A stretch of 64,000 bases of DNA from Kuschelorhynchus macadamiae (taxonomy: Eukaryota > Arthropoda > Insecta > Coleoptera > Curculionidae): the NCBI GenBank assembly GCA_030620095.1, contig JAUTXW010002103.1, forward strand, positions 62,001-126,000, read 5' to 3'. Of this stretch, positions 32,560 through 43,134 are shown piece after piece. Numbering within the stretch: position 1 is the first letter of the stretch; every line of letters starts with the position of its first letter. The notes beneath the pieces were generated by a model, which did no database searches, was not told the DNA's origin, and was given only the letters and a program-made list of their open reading frames with translations. The translations under genes and the position numbers were made by a program.

Positions 32560-33464
32560 ATTATTAGAAGATACAAAAGTGTAATATATATTCCTAAGAT
32601 TCTAAATATTCATGAACACACATTGGTAATTTATTGTATATTTTGGCTCCAATATAGTAGATATTATTTTCAGTTACACTAAGAGAATGAATAGGATACA
32701 CAAGATCCAAACGGCTACGTGTTTCATGAAATGTTTATGAAAGTCAGTGTTCTGACAGAATTTTTGAATTTTTTTTTTTAACATATAGAAGCACCTTATA
32801 AATGTACAATGAGGGGAGCGTTAGTATCCTGTATCGCCTAAACAGTGGTCTACATGTAGGCAAACCACACACTGCAGAAATAGTCCGAATTACTCGTTTT
32901 TTAATTTTAAAAGCTCGAATTAAATGGTGATGAATTACGTCACAAAATTGGTTTTACCCACATTTAAATACAATTTGTTTGCACTAAACCATTTATTTAA
33001 TAATATAAAGCATTTCTTGAGTTTTTTGAATAGCCACCTGCATAATATTGCTGGCTACCACATAACTGCTGTTATCAGCAAAGAGAGTCAGATTCTTGTT
33101 GTTACAGACATTTGGAATATCATTAATAAATATTAAAAATAAAAGGAGACCCAGGACAGATCCCTGAGGTACTCCACAAGTAATGTCTAATTCAGAAGAT
33201 TTGGTTTTATCAGTTTCAACAACATGATGTCGACCATTCAGATATGATCGCAACCATTCATGCACCCTACCCCTCAAACCACATTCAAAAAGTTTTTTCA
33301 AGAGAGGATCGTGGTCAACTAGGTCAAATGCTTTACTGAGGTCCATAAAGAGGCCAATACATTTCTTTTATTATTTAAGTTTTCGTATACGTTGTTTAAA
33401 ATTTAAAAAATTGCGGAATGTGCCGATCGGCCACCAGAAAATCCATGTTGACTGTCTTTAAGAA
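32560..33464 (-). pseudogene. LINE-B RT, C-terminal part
   Basis: In order on the minus strand: SQHGFSGGRSAHSAIF, MDLSKAFDLVDHDPLLKK, CGVPQGSVLG and the catalytic box LFADNSSYV, where the second catalytic Asp of ADD is Asn. Then a C-terminal QKRVIRTISAVCG- and CRPLFRRYRILTLPSLYIYK-type region near 32900-32790. Frame breaks around 33000 and 33350. Confidence 0.8.
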
Positions 33465-33553
33465 CTAAGTCCTAACACTGGAACCTGTGGTGGACGATAG
33501 ATCAAAATACAAGAGTTCTAATTCTAACCACACTACACCACAACTTGTTACGT

Positions 33554-33596
33554 TCTGGACGCGCGTTTCGCTAACCAAGTTAGCATCATCAGCAGA
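33554..33596 (-). ncRNA. Hammerhead-ribozyme-like motif, PLE-B minus copy
   Basis: On the minus strand: TCTG, CTGATGA, T, GCTAAC-TTG-GTTAGC, GAAA, CGCGCGTC, CAGA. This gives stem I (TCTG/CAGA, 4 bp), the CUGAUGA box, a 6-bp stem II with 3-nt loop, the GAAA box, and a stem III segment ACGCGCGU that is self-complementary, as in dimeric hammerheads. One extra U follows CUGAUGA, a departure from the canonical core. Hammerheads in Penelope terminal repeats are known. Confidence 0.6.
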
Positions 33597-33650
33597 TGAT
33601 ATAAACTAAAGTAACTTATCCTAACCGAGACTATCTATAGGTAAATGTGG

Positions 33651-35080
33651 TCACACTTGGTTGCGCCCGACTGCACCGTTGTCAAGTAATAAATAGAGGG
33701 GACTATAGGGAATAGGCCCTCTGTCTTTATTTAGTGCTTTCTTACCACATTTAACTATTTCTATACTCTCAAATGCATCCAATAATCTATTATTAGATAC
33801 ATTTTTAATCAACTTAAGATTATTTATTCCTATTTGGTGATTGTTTTCTAAAGCATGTTGGGCAACGCTTGATTTTTCTGTTCTTCCGTATCTCAAATGT
33901 GCCATGTGTTCTTTAAAACGAATGTTTATGGAGCGTTTAGTTTGCCCAACATATTTTAGATCGCAGTCATTACAGCTAATTTCATAGATGCCACTCCTCT
34001 CCTTCAAGTCGACTTTGTCTTTAGGGTTTCCAAGGAGATTTTTCAAACTGTTCTCCGTTTTGTAGGCTACTCTAAAACCTATGTTTCAGGTGCTTGAAGA
34101 GTAGTGGCATTTTATAACATTTTCTTATGCTTATGTCTATTTACTAATTTATGTACAAAATTACCATTATATCCATTACTTTTAGCTATATTTTTAATCC
34201 GATTCATTTCATTGTTAAAACGTTCTTTACTTAATGGAAAATTGACTAATCTGTGAGTTAAGAAATTAAATGCTACCATTTTGTGTTGACGGCAATGAAA
34301 TGAGTCGGATGTTATATACCTATCAGTATTAGTAAATTTCCTATAAATATCAAATTCTAATTTATCGTTATTTCTAATAACTAAGGTGTCGAGAAAAGGT
34401 AATTGCCCATTGTTCTCCTTTTCGTACGTAAAATTAATAGAAGGATATTTATTGTTTAATGTTTCTAAGAAAGTGTCCAAATTTTCTGTTTTAGTATCAA
34501 AAATAGCAAATATATCGTCTACGTATCTATACCACACCCTTGGGAAATACTTGAGTTCTTTTTTGAACTGAGTTTTTAATCTACCCATAAACAAATTTGC
34601 AAGGAACGGAGATAAGCAATTGCCCATCGCAGTTCTCTCAAGTTGTTTATAATATTTATTGTTGAACTGAAAAAAATTTTGATTCGTACATAATTTTGTA
34701 AGAAGTAAATATTCATCAATAATTTCTTTCTTCAAATTATTGATTCTAAGTAGTTCCTTTAGGTACTCTAAAGCTAGTGGTATGGGTGCACTAGGAAACA
34801 ATGAGCTTACAAAAGATATTAAAATTTCACCTTCTTTTAAGTGAACATTCTTAATTTTATCTAAGAATTCTAAAGAGTTAGTAACCTCGAAGTTATCGTA
34901 CGAGATATTTAATCTGCTGAATTCTTCTACTAACCATTTTGAAATATTGTACGTTGGTGATCCAACAGCTGAAACAATAGGTCTCATGGACTTCCCAGGT
35001 TTATGGATTTTGGGAAGGCAATACAGTTTAGATAACTGTGGGTTACTATGTGTGAGTTTAAATTTTAGTTTATCGGACAC
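33651..35080 (-). pseudogene. PLE-B minus copy: RT plus GIY-YIG endonuclease
   Basis: 34112-35080 is one 322-codon frame. It includes LYCLPKIHKPGKSMRPIVSA, a palm region, GNCLSPFLANLFMGRL, the catalytic YRYVDDIFAIF and FLDTLVIRNND. A stop and a deletion of about 26 codons (compare the plus copy at 35660-35740) separate it from 33651-34046, the GIY-YIG domain: SGIYEISCNDCDLKYVGQTK, RFKEHMAHLRYG and ENNHQIGI. The RT N-terminus is missing beyond the dimer junction. The YVDD box is intact, but the protein is split. Confidence 0.88.
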
Positions 35081-35086
35081 AAGTTT

Positions 35087-36125
35087 TTACACAAAACAAC
35101 TTGAGGGAACTGGGATGGGCAATTGCTTATCTCCGTTCCTTGCAAATTTGTTTATGGGTAGATTAGAAACCCAGTTCAAAAAAGAACTCAAGTATTTCCC
35201 AAGGGTGTGGTATAGATACGTAGACGATATATTTGCTATTTTTGATACTAAAACAGAAAATTTGGACACTTTCTTAGAAACATTAAACAATAAATATCCT
35301 TCTATTAATTTTACGTACGAAAAGGAGAACAATGGGCAATCACCTTTTCTCGACACGTTAGTTATTAGAAATAACGATATATCAGAATTTGATATTTATA
35401 GGAAGTTTACTAATACTGATAGGTATATAACATCCGACTCATTTCATTGCCGTCAACACAAAATGGCAGCATTTCATTTCTTAACTCACAGATTAGTCAA
35501 TTTTCCATTAAGTAAAGAACGTTTTAACAATGAAATGAATCGGATTAAAAATATAGCTAAAAGTAATGGATATAATGGTAATTTTGTACATACATTAGTA
35601 AATAGACATAAGCATAAGAAAATATTAAAAAATGCCATTACTCTTCAAGCACCTGAGGCTCCCAATAAGTTCATAGTAATCCCATATGATCCCAGATACA
35701 TGAGAGGTCTAGAAAAAGTATTTAAAAACGTATGTTTTAGAGTAGCCTACAAAACGGAGAACAGTTTGAAAAATCTCCTTGGAAACCCTAAAGACAAAGT
35801 CGACTTGAAGGAGAGGAGTGGCATCTATGAAATTAGCTGTAATGACTGCGATCTAAAATATGTTGGGCAAATTAAACGCTCCATAAACATTCGTTCTAAA
35901 GAACACACGGCACATTTAAGATACGGAAGAACAGAAAAGTCAAGCGTTGCCCAACATGCTTTAGAAAACAATCACCAAATAGGAATCTTAAGTTGATTAA
36001 AAATGTATCTAATAATAGAGTATTGAATGCATTTGAGAGTAAAGAAATAGTTAAATGTGGTAAGAAAGCACTAAATAAAGACAGAGGGCCTATTCCCTAT
36101 AGTCCCCTCTATTTTTTACATGACA
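35087..36125 (+). pseudogene. PLE-B plus copy: 5'-truncated RT plus GIY-YIG
   Basis: Starts within the RT at YTKQLEGTGMGNCLSPFLAN and runs openly to 35996 through YRYVDDIFAIF, the linker APEAPNKFIVIPYDPRYMRG and the GIY-YIG core SGIYEISCNDCDLKYVGQIK. A 6-8-base deletion after HQIGI shifts the frame, and the rest of the endonuclease is recognisable to about 36125. It lacks the N-terminal half of the RT. Confidence 0.87.
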
Positions 36126-36208
36126 ACGGTGCAGTCGGGCGCAATCAAGTGTGACCACATTTACCTATAAATAGTCTCGGTTAGGATAAGTTACTTTAGT
36201 TTATATCA

Positions 36209-36251
36209 TCTGCTGATGATGCTAACTTGGTTAGCGAAACGCGCGTCCAGA
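36209..36251 (+). ncRNA. Hammerhead-ribozyme-like motif, PLE-B plus copy
   Basis: Same 43-nt block as 33554-33596 on the opposite strand: CTGATGA at 36213-36219, stem II 36221-36235, GAAA 36236-36239, predicted cleavage after the GTC ending at 36247. Lies at the 3' outer end of the plus copy. Confidence 0.6.
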
Positions 36252-36311
36252 ACGTAACAAGTTGTGGTGTAGTGTGGTTAGAACTCTTGTATTTTGATCT
36301 GTCTTTAAGAA

Positions 36312-37071
36312 TGTTAAATCGCCCGAGCAATGTCACAATTTGGTCATAAACATTACGTTCTAACAGTTTCGAAACTACAGGTAAGAAGGCTATTGGTCTA
36401 TAGTTTTCAAGGGCAAGTGCATCCCCCTTTTTGGAAAAAGGTACTACCTTTGCTGTTTTCAAAATGCTCGGAAAAATCTCGTCCATAAGCGACCAGTTAA
36501 TTAAATATGTTAGTGGAAGTAGTAGAGTATTAGCAACTTTTTTGAAAACAGCTGATGGTATGTTATCTGGCCCAACAGAGGTAGTATTTTTTAGTTTCTT
36601 AATTGTTGTCATGATTTTGTATTCATTAACAGGCTGCAGTAACGTTGTGTTTGGAAGTGATCTGTTGTGTGGGACATCACTAGGATTTAATAAAGTAACA
36701 GAAAGTCACCTATGAAGTTTTACAAAGTGTTGATTAAAGCAATTTACAATTTCATTTTTATTCAATATATTCCCTTGTTAATTTTTATTCCTAGAAATCG
36801 CACCTTTAGAGTTTTTATTATTATTTATACTAATATTTATAAGTGTCCATGCCGCTTTTAACTTATTATCGGATACAAAAAAATATTTATTATTATATAA
36901 TTGCTTTGCTTTTGTAACTACTTTATTGTAAGTTTTTTCATAGATTTTGTAATAGTTTTTATGGTATTCTGAGTTAGTTTCAATTTTTCTATGGAATAAC
37001 CTTTTTAACGTTTTAGAAGATATCTTTATACCCAATGTTACGCAGGGTTTAGATTCATGTTGTTTGCTCAC
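36312..37071 (-). pseudogene. LINE-B RT, N-terminal part
   Basis: 36778-37071 reads KIETNSEYHKNYYKIYEKTY (pre-RT region of Jockey-like LINEs). 36312-36612 reads VGPDNIPSAVFKKVAN, LTYLINWSLMDEIFP, KVVPFSKKGD and NYRPIAFLPVVSKLLER, the classical RT motifs before QHGF. Interrupted at NILKD by the PLE-B insertion. Confidence 0.82.
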
Positions 37072-38224
37072 AAAATTCTACATTCAATGGCATATTCAAA
37101 GTTAGGTAGTGCTATTTGAAAAAATGAAATTATCCATGATTTTAGAGATTCCAAATTCCATTAATGATAGCTCAGAACCAAGAAAGGTTGAGAAGCTGCA
37201 CAACTAGCATTAGTTAGCACATTTAATGACTATTCGAGTTGCAAAATGGCAGTTGCCTAAATTCAACGATATTCGAGTTAATACATTTTTCCGAAAGGTC
37301 AATATTTTTTAGAAAAGTGAAATATCAGAAAAACGGTCCGTTACAGATATACAGATGTATGTTACATAAAATAATGCTATAATTGACCAAGGAATTCAAA
37401 TTTGCAATAAAAAAGGGGAGTTCCATTTAAAAAAGCATAACTTTGATATTGCGCAGTTTAATGGATATATACAGGGTTATTCACGCAACTCGTTCATTAA
37501 AAGTTTTTGATGATGCCAGTTAGATAAAAATTTTAAGTTTTGGGATTAAGGTAAGGTGAAGGGGTACTTTTTTTTTTAAATATTTTCACTTCCTGTCACT
37601 TTCGGTTTAACCGGAAGTTGGTATCAACTTGCTTATTTTAAATGGAACATTCTGTATTTTATGATATTTTTGGATTCTACGGAGAATTTTAATGCTATTT
37701 TATGTAGCATGTCCTATACCTAGGTTCAAGCGTTCTTAAGATATTTGACCTTGAACCGAAAATGAGCCTTCGGGGTACCAAATTTTAAAATCTCATATTT
37801 TTGTAAGTTTTGAAGATATATTCTTCATATTTTGCAGACGATCGGTAAATAATCTTAGGTTTCTATTTTTTTTATTGAATTTGTCTATTTTTATACAGGG
37901 TGTCCTAAATTCAGCGGCAAACATTCACATTTTCAAAGCCGCTAAAGTCCGTTTTTTTAAATGGGACACCCTATAACATTATGCACTATCAAATGTAGAA
38001 TTTCATTTTCTATCGAACTGTATTAAGGTTCCCTATACCTATTCGTAACCATTTTCGAAATAATTGGGTTTTATAAAAATATCTTATATATTTGCTTAAA
38101 TGTTTATATGTTCCAATGGTGAGCCATGGAAAAACAATTGAGCTCCAATATCCAATATGACAGATGATTAGTATGCTTTATTTATCGAAAGCTGTCAGTG
38201 ATAAACTAAATCTTCTAAATCGAA

Positions 38225-39236
38225 ATGGAAGAATACTCAAACGCTGATATTCCCAATCTATTTTATATTCATGGAGAATGTTATAAAATTTTGGAGAGAA
38301 CGTGTCGTGTGTTTAATGAACGCCGCCCTGATTTGCCGCCAATGAACAAGTCAAAATTCAAGAGGATTGAAACGAACTTTTTGCGTTTTGGCAAGGTTAA
38401 AGTTACAAAAATGTTCTGAAACCAGTGACAAATGCCAAGGATAACGTAATAAACACATTTGCTTATTTCCACGCAAACCCGCAAAGTTCAATACCGTCTG
38501 CAGAAAACGATTTGGGAATTTCTTCTTCATCTGTCCAAAGAATTTTGAGTGAACATCATATGCACCCTTATTCCTTCCAAAACGTGCAAGCCTTGAGACC
38601 TGGTGATGACGTCCGACGAGTAGAATTTTGCGAATTCATGTTTTTGAAAATTCAAGAGGACCCTCAATTCCTTTCAAAAAATATTTTGGACCGATGGAGC
38701 GAAATTTTCTAGAGAAGGAATAACAAATAGAAGAAACGAACATTTCTGGGCAGCAGAAAATCCGCACGCATCCGCAAGAGAGGTTTAGCTTCAATGTTTT
38801 CGGTATAGTATTAAATGATCAGGTGCGGTACTGTATTTATGAAGACAATTTAAACAGTGATAAGTATTTGGAAATTCTACGAGGGACGGTTTCTGAATTG
38901 ATAGAAGAAATTCCTCTTGGTGAGCTGCAAAATTATTGGTATCAATTAGATTGGGCATCAGCACATAATTCCGCTGCAGTTTATCTCCAATTATCTCGAA
39001 TTTTTGAAGATCGCTGGATTGGCCCCAATGGCCCTTGGAGATGGCCCCTGCGATCGCCTGATTTAACACCCCTAGACTTTTATTTATGGGGATTTATCAA
39101 AAGTAAAGTCTATGCTTCCCCAGTAAATAACCAACAAGATTTACTGGACAGGATACGAACAGCTTTTGCCGAATTAGAAAACGGACAAATTCAACGGGCC
39201 ACAGCAACTGTACAAAGAAGAATTGAAATGTGTCTT
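38225..39236 (+). pseudogene. DD41D transposase, frameshifted
   Basis: Exon 1 from ATG 38225 (MEEYSNADIPNLFYIHGECY, then NERRPDLPPMNKSKFKRIET). A stop at 38417 is bypassed in another frame to 38425-38712 (LGISSSSVQRILSEHHMHPY). The first catalytic Asp region is damaged (NILDRWSEIF for VLWSDEVIF-type). Bases 38823-39236 carry YQLDWASAHNSAAVYLQ (second Asp), RSPDLTPLDFYLWGFIK (third Asp, 41 residues later) and the C-terminus. Inactive. Confidence 0.83.
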
Positions 39237-39399
39237 TAAATGAAGGGACAGCATATAGAACATTTGTTATAATTCAATTTTATTATTTTGTTTATTTATT
39301 GTTGATTGCTATAATTTTTAAGTTCACTAAAACAAGTTTAGAACAGTCTCGAACTTAGTAGATATGGTTAAAAATAATGTAAACAATTTATTAAATTTT

Positions 39400-39615
39400 T
39401 TATAACTTTAACTTTTCCGAAAGGAAAAAAATTCGTTTCAATCCTCTTCAATTTTCTCTTGTTCATTGGCGATAAATGAGGATGTTTTTCATTAAAAATA
39501 TATTCTCTAATATTTTATACATATCTACGCGAATATAAAATAAATTGAGAATATCAGCTTTTGAGTGTTATTTTATTTTAATTTAAAAGTTTCAAATCAG
39601 CTGTCATGTTGAATA
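39400..39615 (-). pseudogene. Inward-facing second copy of the transposase first exon
   Basis: On the minus strand this repeats 38225-38410 with substitutions and small indels: an AAAGCTGATATTCTCAATTT phrase, CCAATGAACAAGAGAAAATT and GAGGATTGAAACGAATTTTT are diagnostic. It is part of the right inverted end and lies downstream of the transposase stop. Confidence 0.75.
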
Positions 39616-40225
39616 GAAAAGCACAACAACGGTTTTTCCGTGGCTTAATACGGGAAGCTGTAAGCATTTAGCAAATACATATGATAGTTTAATAAAAACC
39701 TGATTATTTCGAAAATGGTTACGAATAGGTATAGAGAACCTTAATACAGTTCGATAGAAAATTAAATTCTACATTTGATAGTGCATAAAGTTATAGGGTG
39801 TCCCATTTAAAAAAACGGTCTTTAGCGGCTTTGAAAATGTGAATGTTTGCCGCTGAATTTCGGACACTCTGTATAAAAATAGACAAATGTAATAAAAAAA
39901 ATAGAAACCTAAGATTATTTACCGATCGTCTGCAAAATATGAAGATTATATCTTCAAAACTTACAAAAATATGAGATTTTAAAATTTGGTACCCCGAAGG
40001 CTCATTTTTGATTCAAGGTCAAGTATCCTAAGAACGCTTGAACCTAGGTATAGGACATGCTACATAAAATAGCATTAAAATTCTCCGTAGAATCCAAAAA
40101 TATCATAAAATACAGGGTGTTTTATTTAAAATAAGCAAGTTGATACCAACTTCCGGTTAAACCGCGAGTGACAGGAAGTTAAAAATATTTCGAAAAAGAA
40201 GTACCCCTTGACCTTACCTTATTTC

Positions 40226-40503
40226 ACGTATACCAACGTCATAACAAGGATATGATTTTTATTTGGAACATGTTCTGCATCACAGCAGATCCATTTTTGT
40301 CAAACGACGATCGCGATTTCGGTCTAATTAGAGCTCATCAGACCGCCATAGACTGGCATTTTAAATTTAAAACCACTATTGAAAATTAATATCAGAAAAA
40401 TAGAAAAACAGGAAAATGTAAAACAAATGACTATATTAATGGATTTTTCACACACTGTATTAAGATTTCGCGGCGGCCATGAAATCTCACCGTTACTATA
40501 TAA

Positions 40504-40506
<3 letters not shown>
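40226..40506. other. Unassigned stretch
   Basis: No gene or clear element end. It begins at the outer edge of the preceding element and ends in the TA tract at 40507. Confidence 0.35.
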
Positions 40507-40541
<35 letters not shown>

Positions 40542-40677
40542 ATTTTTACTCCTTCACGGATAGAAAAATACAATGTGTTTTCATTCCGGGTGTACATCCG
40601 TTCACTACTATCGTTCTGAAAAGAACAGTTTTGCTGAATTGGCATTTTCGAAGCTTTTTTCTCGCGTCCGAATGAAA

Positions 40678-40724
<47 letters not shown>
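40507..40724 (-). mobile_element. PLE-A terminal fragment between two (TA)n tracts
   Basis: TA tracts at 40507-40537 and 40684-40724 enclose a minus-strand PLE-A terminal fragment (TGTGTTTTCATTCCGGGTGT to TCTCGCGTCCGAA). At the right edge the sequence flips to GAATGAAAACACA, the plus-strand version of the same element end, so both sides of the fragment end in the same word facing outward. Confidence 0.75.
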
Positions 40725-40725
<1 letters not shown>

Positions 40726-40727
<2 letters not shown>

Positions 40728-41140
40728 CTTAAAAGGTTTAAAAATGTTTGTCTATTCAAATAGTGGTAAAAAAACATAGGTCCTATTATACTGTCGTTTA
40801 TAATACCACACCACACTTTAACACTTCGATGACTTTGCCTTTTAATTTGCTGTACCAAATGTTCATTTGTCTCAGAATAGTAGTGAGTATTTTTTTGTTA
40901 TGTATTCCCGAAGTGGAAAGTATCTCCTCATCTGTCCAAAGGATTTTATTTAAAATCCCTCTCAAAATGCAAGTCCATCATTTGCATACAAAAATCTAGT
41001 CTGGTCTGATAATCTGCTTCACTTAAAAATTGAACTGGGAGAAACTTACATGGAGATGTTTTGTTTTCTAGATTTTTTCTATTTTTTATAGTGATTTGAA
41101 AAATCAAAAAAATAGCCCCAATTTTCAGAAAATCACACAT
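40726..41140 (-). pseudogene. Mariner-relative transposase fragment
   Basis: Minus strand: LENKTSPCKFLPVQFLSEAD and QTRLDFCMQMMDLHFERDFK (41140-40946), then an ILWTDE-like first Asp region near 40940. VQQIKRQSHRSVKVWCGIIN and DSIIGPMFFYHYLNRQTFLN follow (40858-40730) and end at the TA tract. The rest of the DDE domain is missing. Confidence 0.7.
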
Positions 41141-41544
41141 AACCTTAATTATCTCGGAAAATACGCTGAAATCGACTATAGTTTAAATTGGTAACTTATG
41201 TTTATTCTTGACAAGGAACTAAATAATGGACAAAAATTCAGGGTGTCCCATTTAAAATTTTATAGTTGATGTCCCAGCACCCTGTACACATGGAACATTA
41301 TATTTTAAAAGAACTTCAAACTGAAATAAGCTTGTGTATGAAACTTTTTTTCGTATTTCGATTTCTTGAAGTAACGATCGTCAGTCAAAGGCGAAAGGTC
41401 GAAAAGTAATTCCATTTTGACGCGGTCTAATTCCAAGAACCATGATTTTTTGAAATAGCAAACATTAGTTTTATTCAATTATTTTAGCCTAAAACTGAAA
41501 TTGTCTTGTATATCTTAGGTAGACCGAATTTACCTTGCATGATA
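41141..41544. other. Downstream flank of IR-B with a mariner-end remnant
   Basis: Contains CAGGGTGTCCCATTT at about 41239 and CACCCTGTACA at about 41278, ends of decayed mariner-type elements. A minus-strand AATAAA for IR-B lies at about 41471. No gene. Confidence 0.5.
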
Positions 41545-42749
41545 TCAAACTACTTTAGTCTTAAAATAGTGAAACTCAATTAACTCCCCCACAAAAGCAA
41601 CTGCCGCTAACAGTAGTAAACCACCCCACATAATAAAAAGCGGCCCAACGTGCATGAAGGTAAGCACCCGACTACTAAATTTTCGTAAACTGTTGACTTT
41701 CATGTAATAATACCATTGTTTCTTCTTCCACTCGAAATCCAAGATTCCCGTTTCGCATATCCGTGCCAATAAGTCGTTCATGTCGTCGAAAGGAGGGTAA
41801 TTCTTTTTGAAAATCATTTGGTACGGTATCATATGCATGCTTGCTCCTATGTACAGCAGAGGTTCGTATGTTTCAGGGTCTGTATAGTATTTTGGAATTG
41901 CAAATAAGGTAGGTAGCCTCAAATAATACATGACATGGTCCTTCGCCAAGGCTATATGCTGAAGACACTTCTGGATATCTTTGCAAATGTGCATTCTACT
42001 GGCTCTAATTCGATCGCTTTTGTTTGTCGAATCGCGCAAACGCAAAATGGTTTTCCTTTTCAACGAGTAGATATTCAAGCCAGAGTTCGTAACGTCATCA
42101 AGTGTGTGAATTTCATCTTCATATTCTTTACTAAAGTAGATCACTTGCAGTGAGTTCTTGAACGCGGTGGAGTGTATTAAAAAAAAGAGTAACAACCATG
42201 ACGTTGCTATGCGGAAGGTGCATCGCTTTTGAATTTTATATACTGATACATCTGTGCTGATTTGGTAAATCCACATGATACTATTGGACCATGAAACATT
42301 GTAGAAATAATGTATGAAAGTTACCAACGTAACTGCAGTGAATGTAAGTAAAATACTAAATCCCAATGAATGAAGCCCCATTATTCTCGTCCAGAGAGTT
42401 TTAATGGCTGATTTAGGCGTTATGATATTTACCGTGTCTATAGTATGAGCCATAGAACCGACAAATTCCTTGGCGATATCTTCGGTTAGTTGGAACCCTC
42501 CTACTATCACGTCCACTTTATTGTGTTGCAAATACCGCATAGCGATGTTGGTGTAGTTTCCGGTCAATTCGTTTTTTTCACTTTGACGTGTTGTTCTTTG
42601 AAACCGAGACGTGTTTTTCATATCCAGGCGGGTGAGGACCGTCCTGAGAATGTTCTGTTCCACCCCGTTGATTTGGTAGTCCACCAACGGTGGTATAATT
42701 CGGTAGAAGATCCTGACGGTCGTGTTCTGCCATTTTTTTGATCTGGAAG
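41545..42749 (-). CDS. Divergent ionotropic receptor IR-B, exon 2 (last exon)
   Basis: Paralogue of 12964-14168 with identical length (1205 bp) and splice phase. It encodes residues 186-586: TTVRIFYRIIPPLVDY at the start of S1, VDVIVGGFQL, M1 (LGFSILLTFTAVTLVTFIHY), pore region, M3 (LIHSTAFKNSLQVIYF), S2 with FAIPKYYTDPET and PYQMIFKKNYPPF, and M4 (FIMWGGLLLLAAVAFVGELI). The acceptor is AAACAG/TTTAG before CTTCC at 42749. The frame is open throughout. The likely role is a chemosensory or related ligand-gated channel subunit; the ligand is unknown. Confidence 0.88.
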
Positions 42750-43130
42750 CTAAACAGAAAATATAATGTATTAATTAAATATACAGGGTGCCCCAATGAC
42801 ATGAAAATAAAAATAGAACCCGTTGTTTACATTTTCCGAGAATCTATCATTGTCCTTTAAGATAGCTTTGTAAATTACCAGGGAAAATATTTTAAAACTG
42901 GTACCCTAAAAGGGGGCGAAAATGAATACTTTTCGACTAATTTGGTCTAATTCCAAAAAGGGTGATTTCTTTGCTGGTTTAATGTCATTAAAAGTCCTAT
43001 CTTGACATCTAAACTTACGGCCGGTTGCAGAACACTCAATTAAAGTTTAGAATGTTTAACGGAATGTCAAATTTGACAGCGAGTTCCTAGATTTCTATAA
43101 GCAGCTTGTCAAATCATAAAGCTGGGTTAA
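42750..43130. other. Start of the IR-B intron with element remnants
   Basis: TACAGGGTGCCCC at 42781 is a mariner-type end without a visible partner. The following ~230 bp resemble 41221-41480 (shared GGTCTAATTCCAA phrase). Bases 43018-43122 match 27430-27535 in inverse orientation (AATGTTTAACGGAATGTCAA), part of a repeat family. Confidence 0.5.
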
Positions 43131-43134
43131 ATAT

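Larger units (their letters stand above)
33465..36298. mobile_element. PLE-B: inverted dimer of a Penelope-like element
   Basis: Two oppositely oriented partial copies: minus copy about 33505-35082, plus copy 35087-36298. The copies share more than 1.1 kb of near-identical sequence as inverted arms around a ~440-bp loop that is unique to the longer minus copy. The unit sits in LINE-B with a 13-bp duplication. About 40 bp of unmatched sequence lies at the left edge. Confidence 0.9.
32500..37075 (-). mobile_element. LINE-B: Jockey-like LINE split by PLE-B
   Basis: Minus-strand LINE whose RT is cut between LKD and SQHGF by the insertion 33465-36298. A 13-bp target duplication CTGTCTTTAAGAA (33452-33464 and 36299-36311) flanks the insertion. 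The 5' part (36312-37071) and 3' part (32560-33464) belong to the same RT. The far 3' end near 32500 is not precisely defined. Confidence 0.8.
37540..40225 (+). mobile_element. DD41D mariner-relative element with ~0.85-kb inverted ends
   Basis: Inverted ends run from about 37540 to 38415 and from about 39400 to 40225. Inside each are CAGGGTGTCC/GGGACACCC motifs (37897-37975 and mirrors at 39795-39870). The inverted ends include the first coding exon, so an antisense copy of it lies at 39400-39615. Outermost base and target site not identified. Confidence 0.75.
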
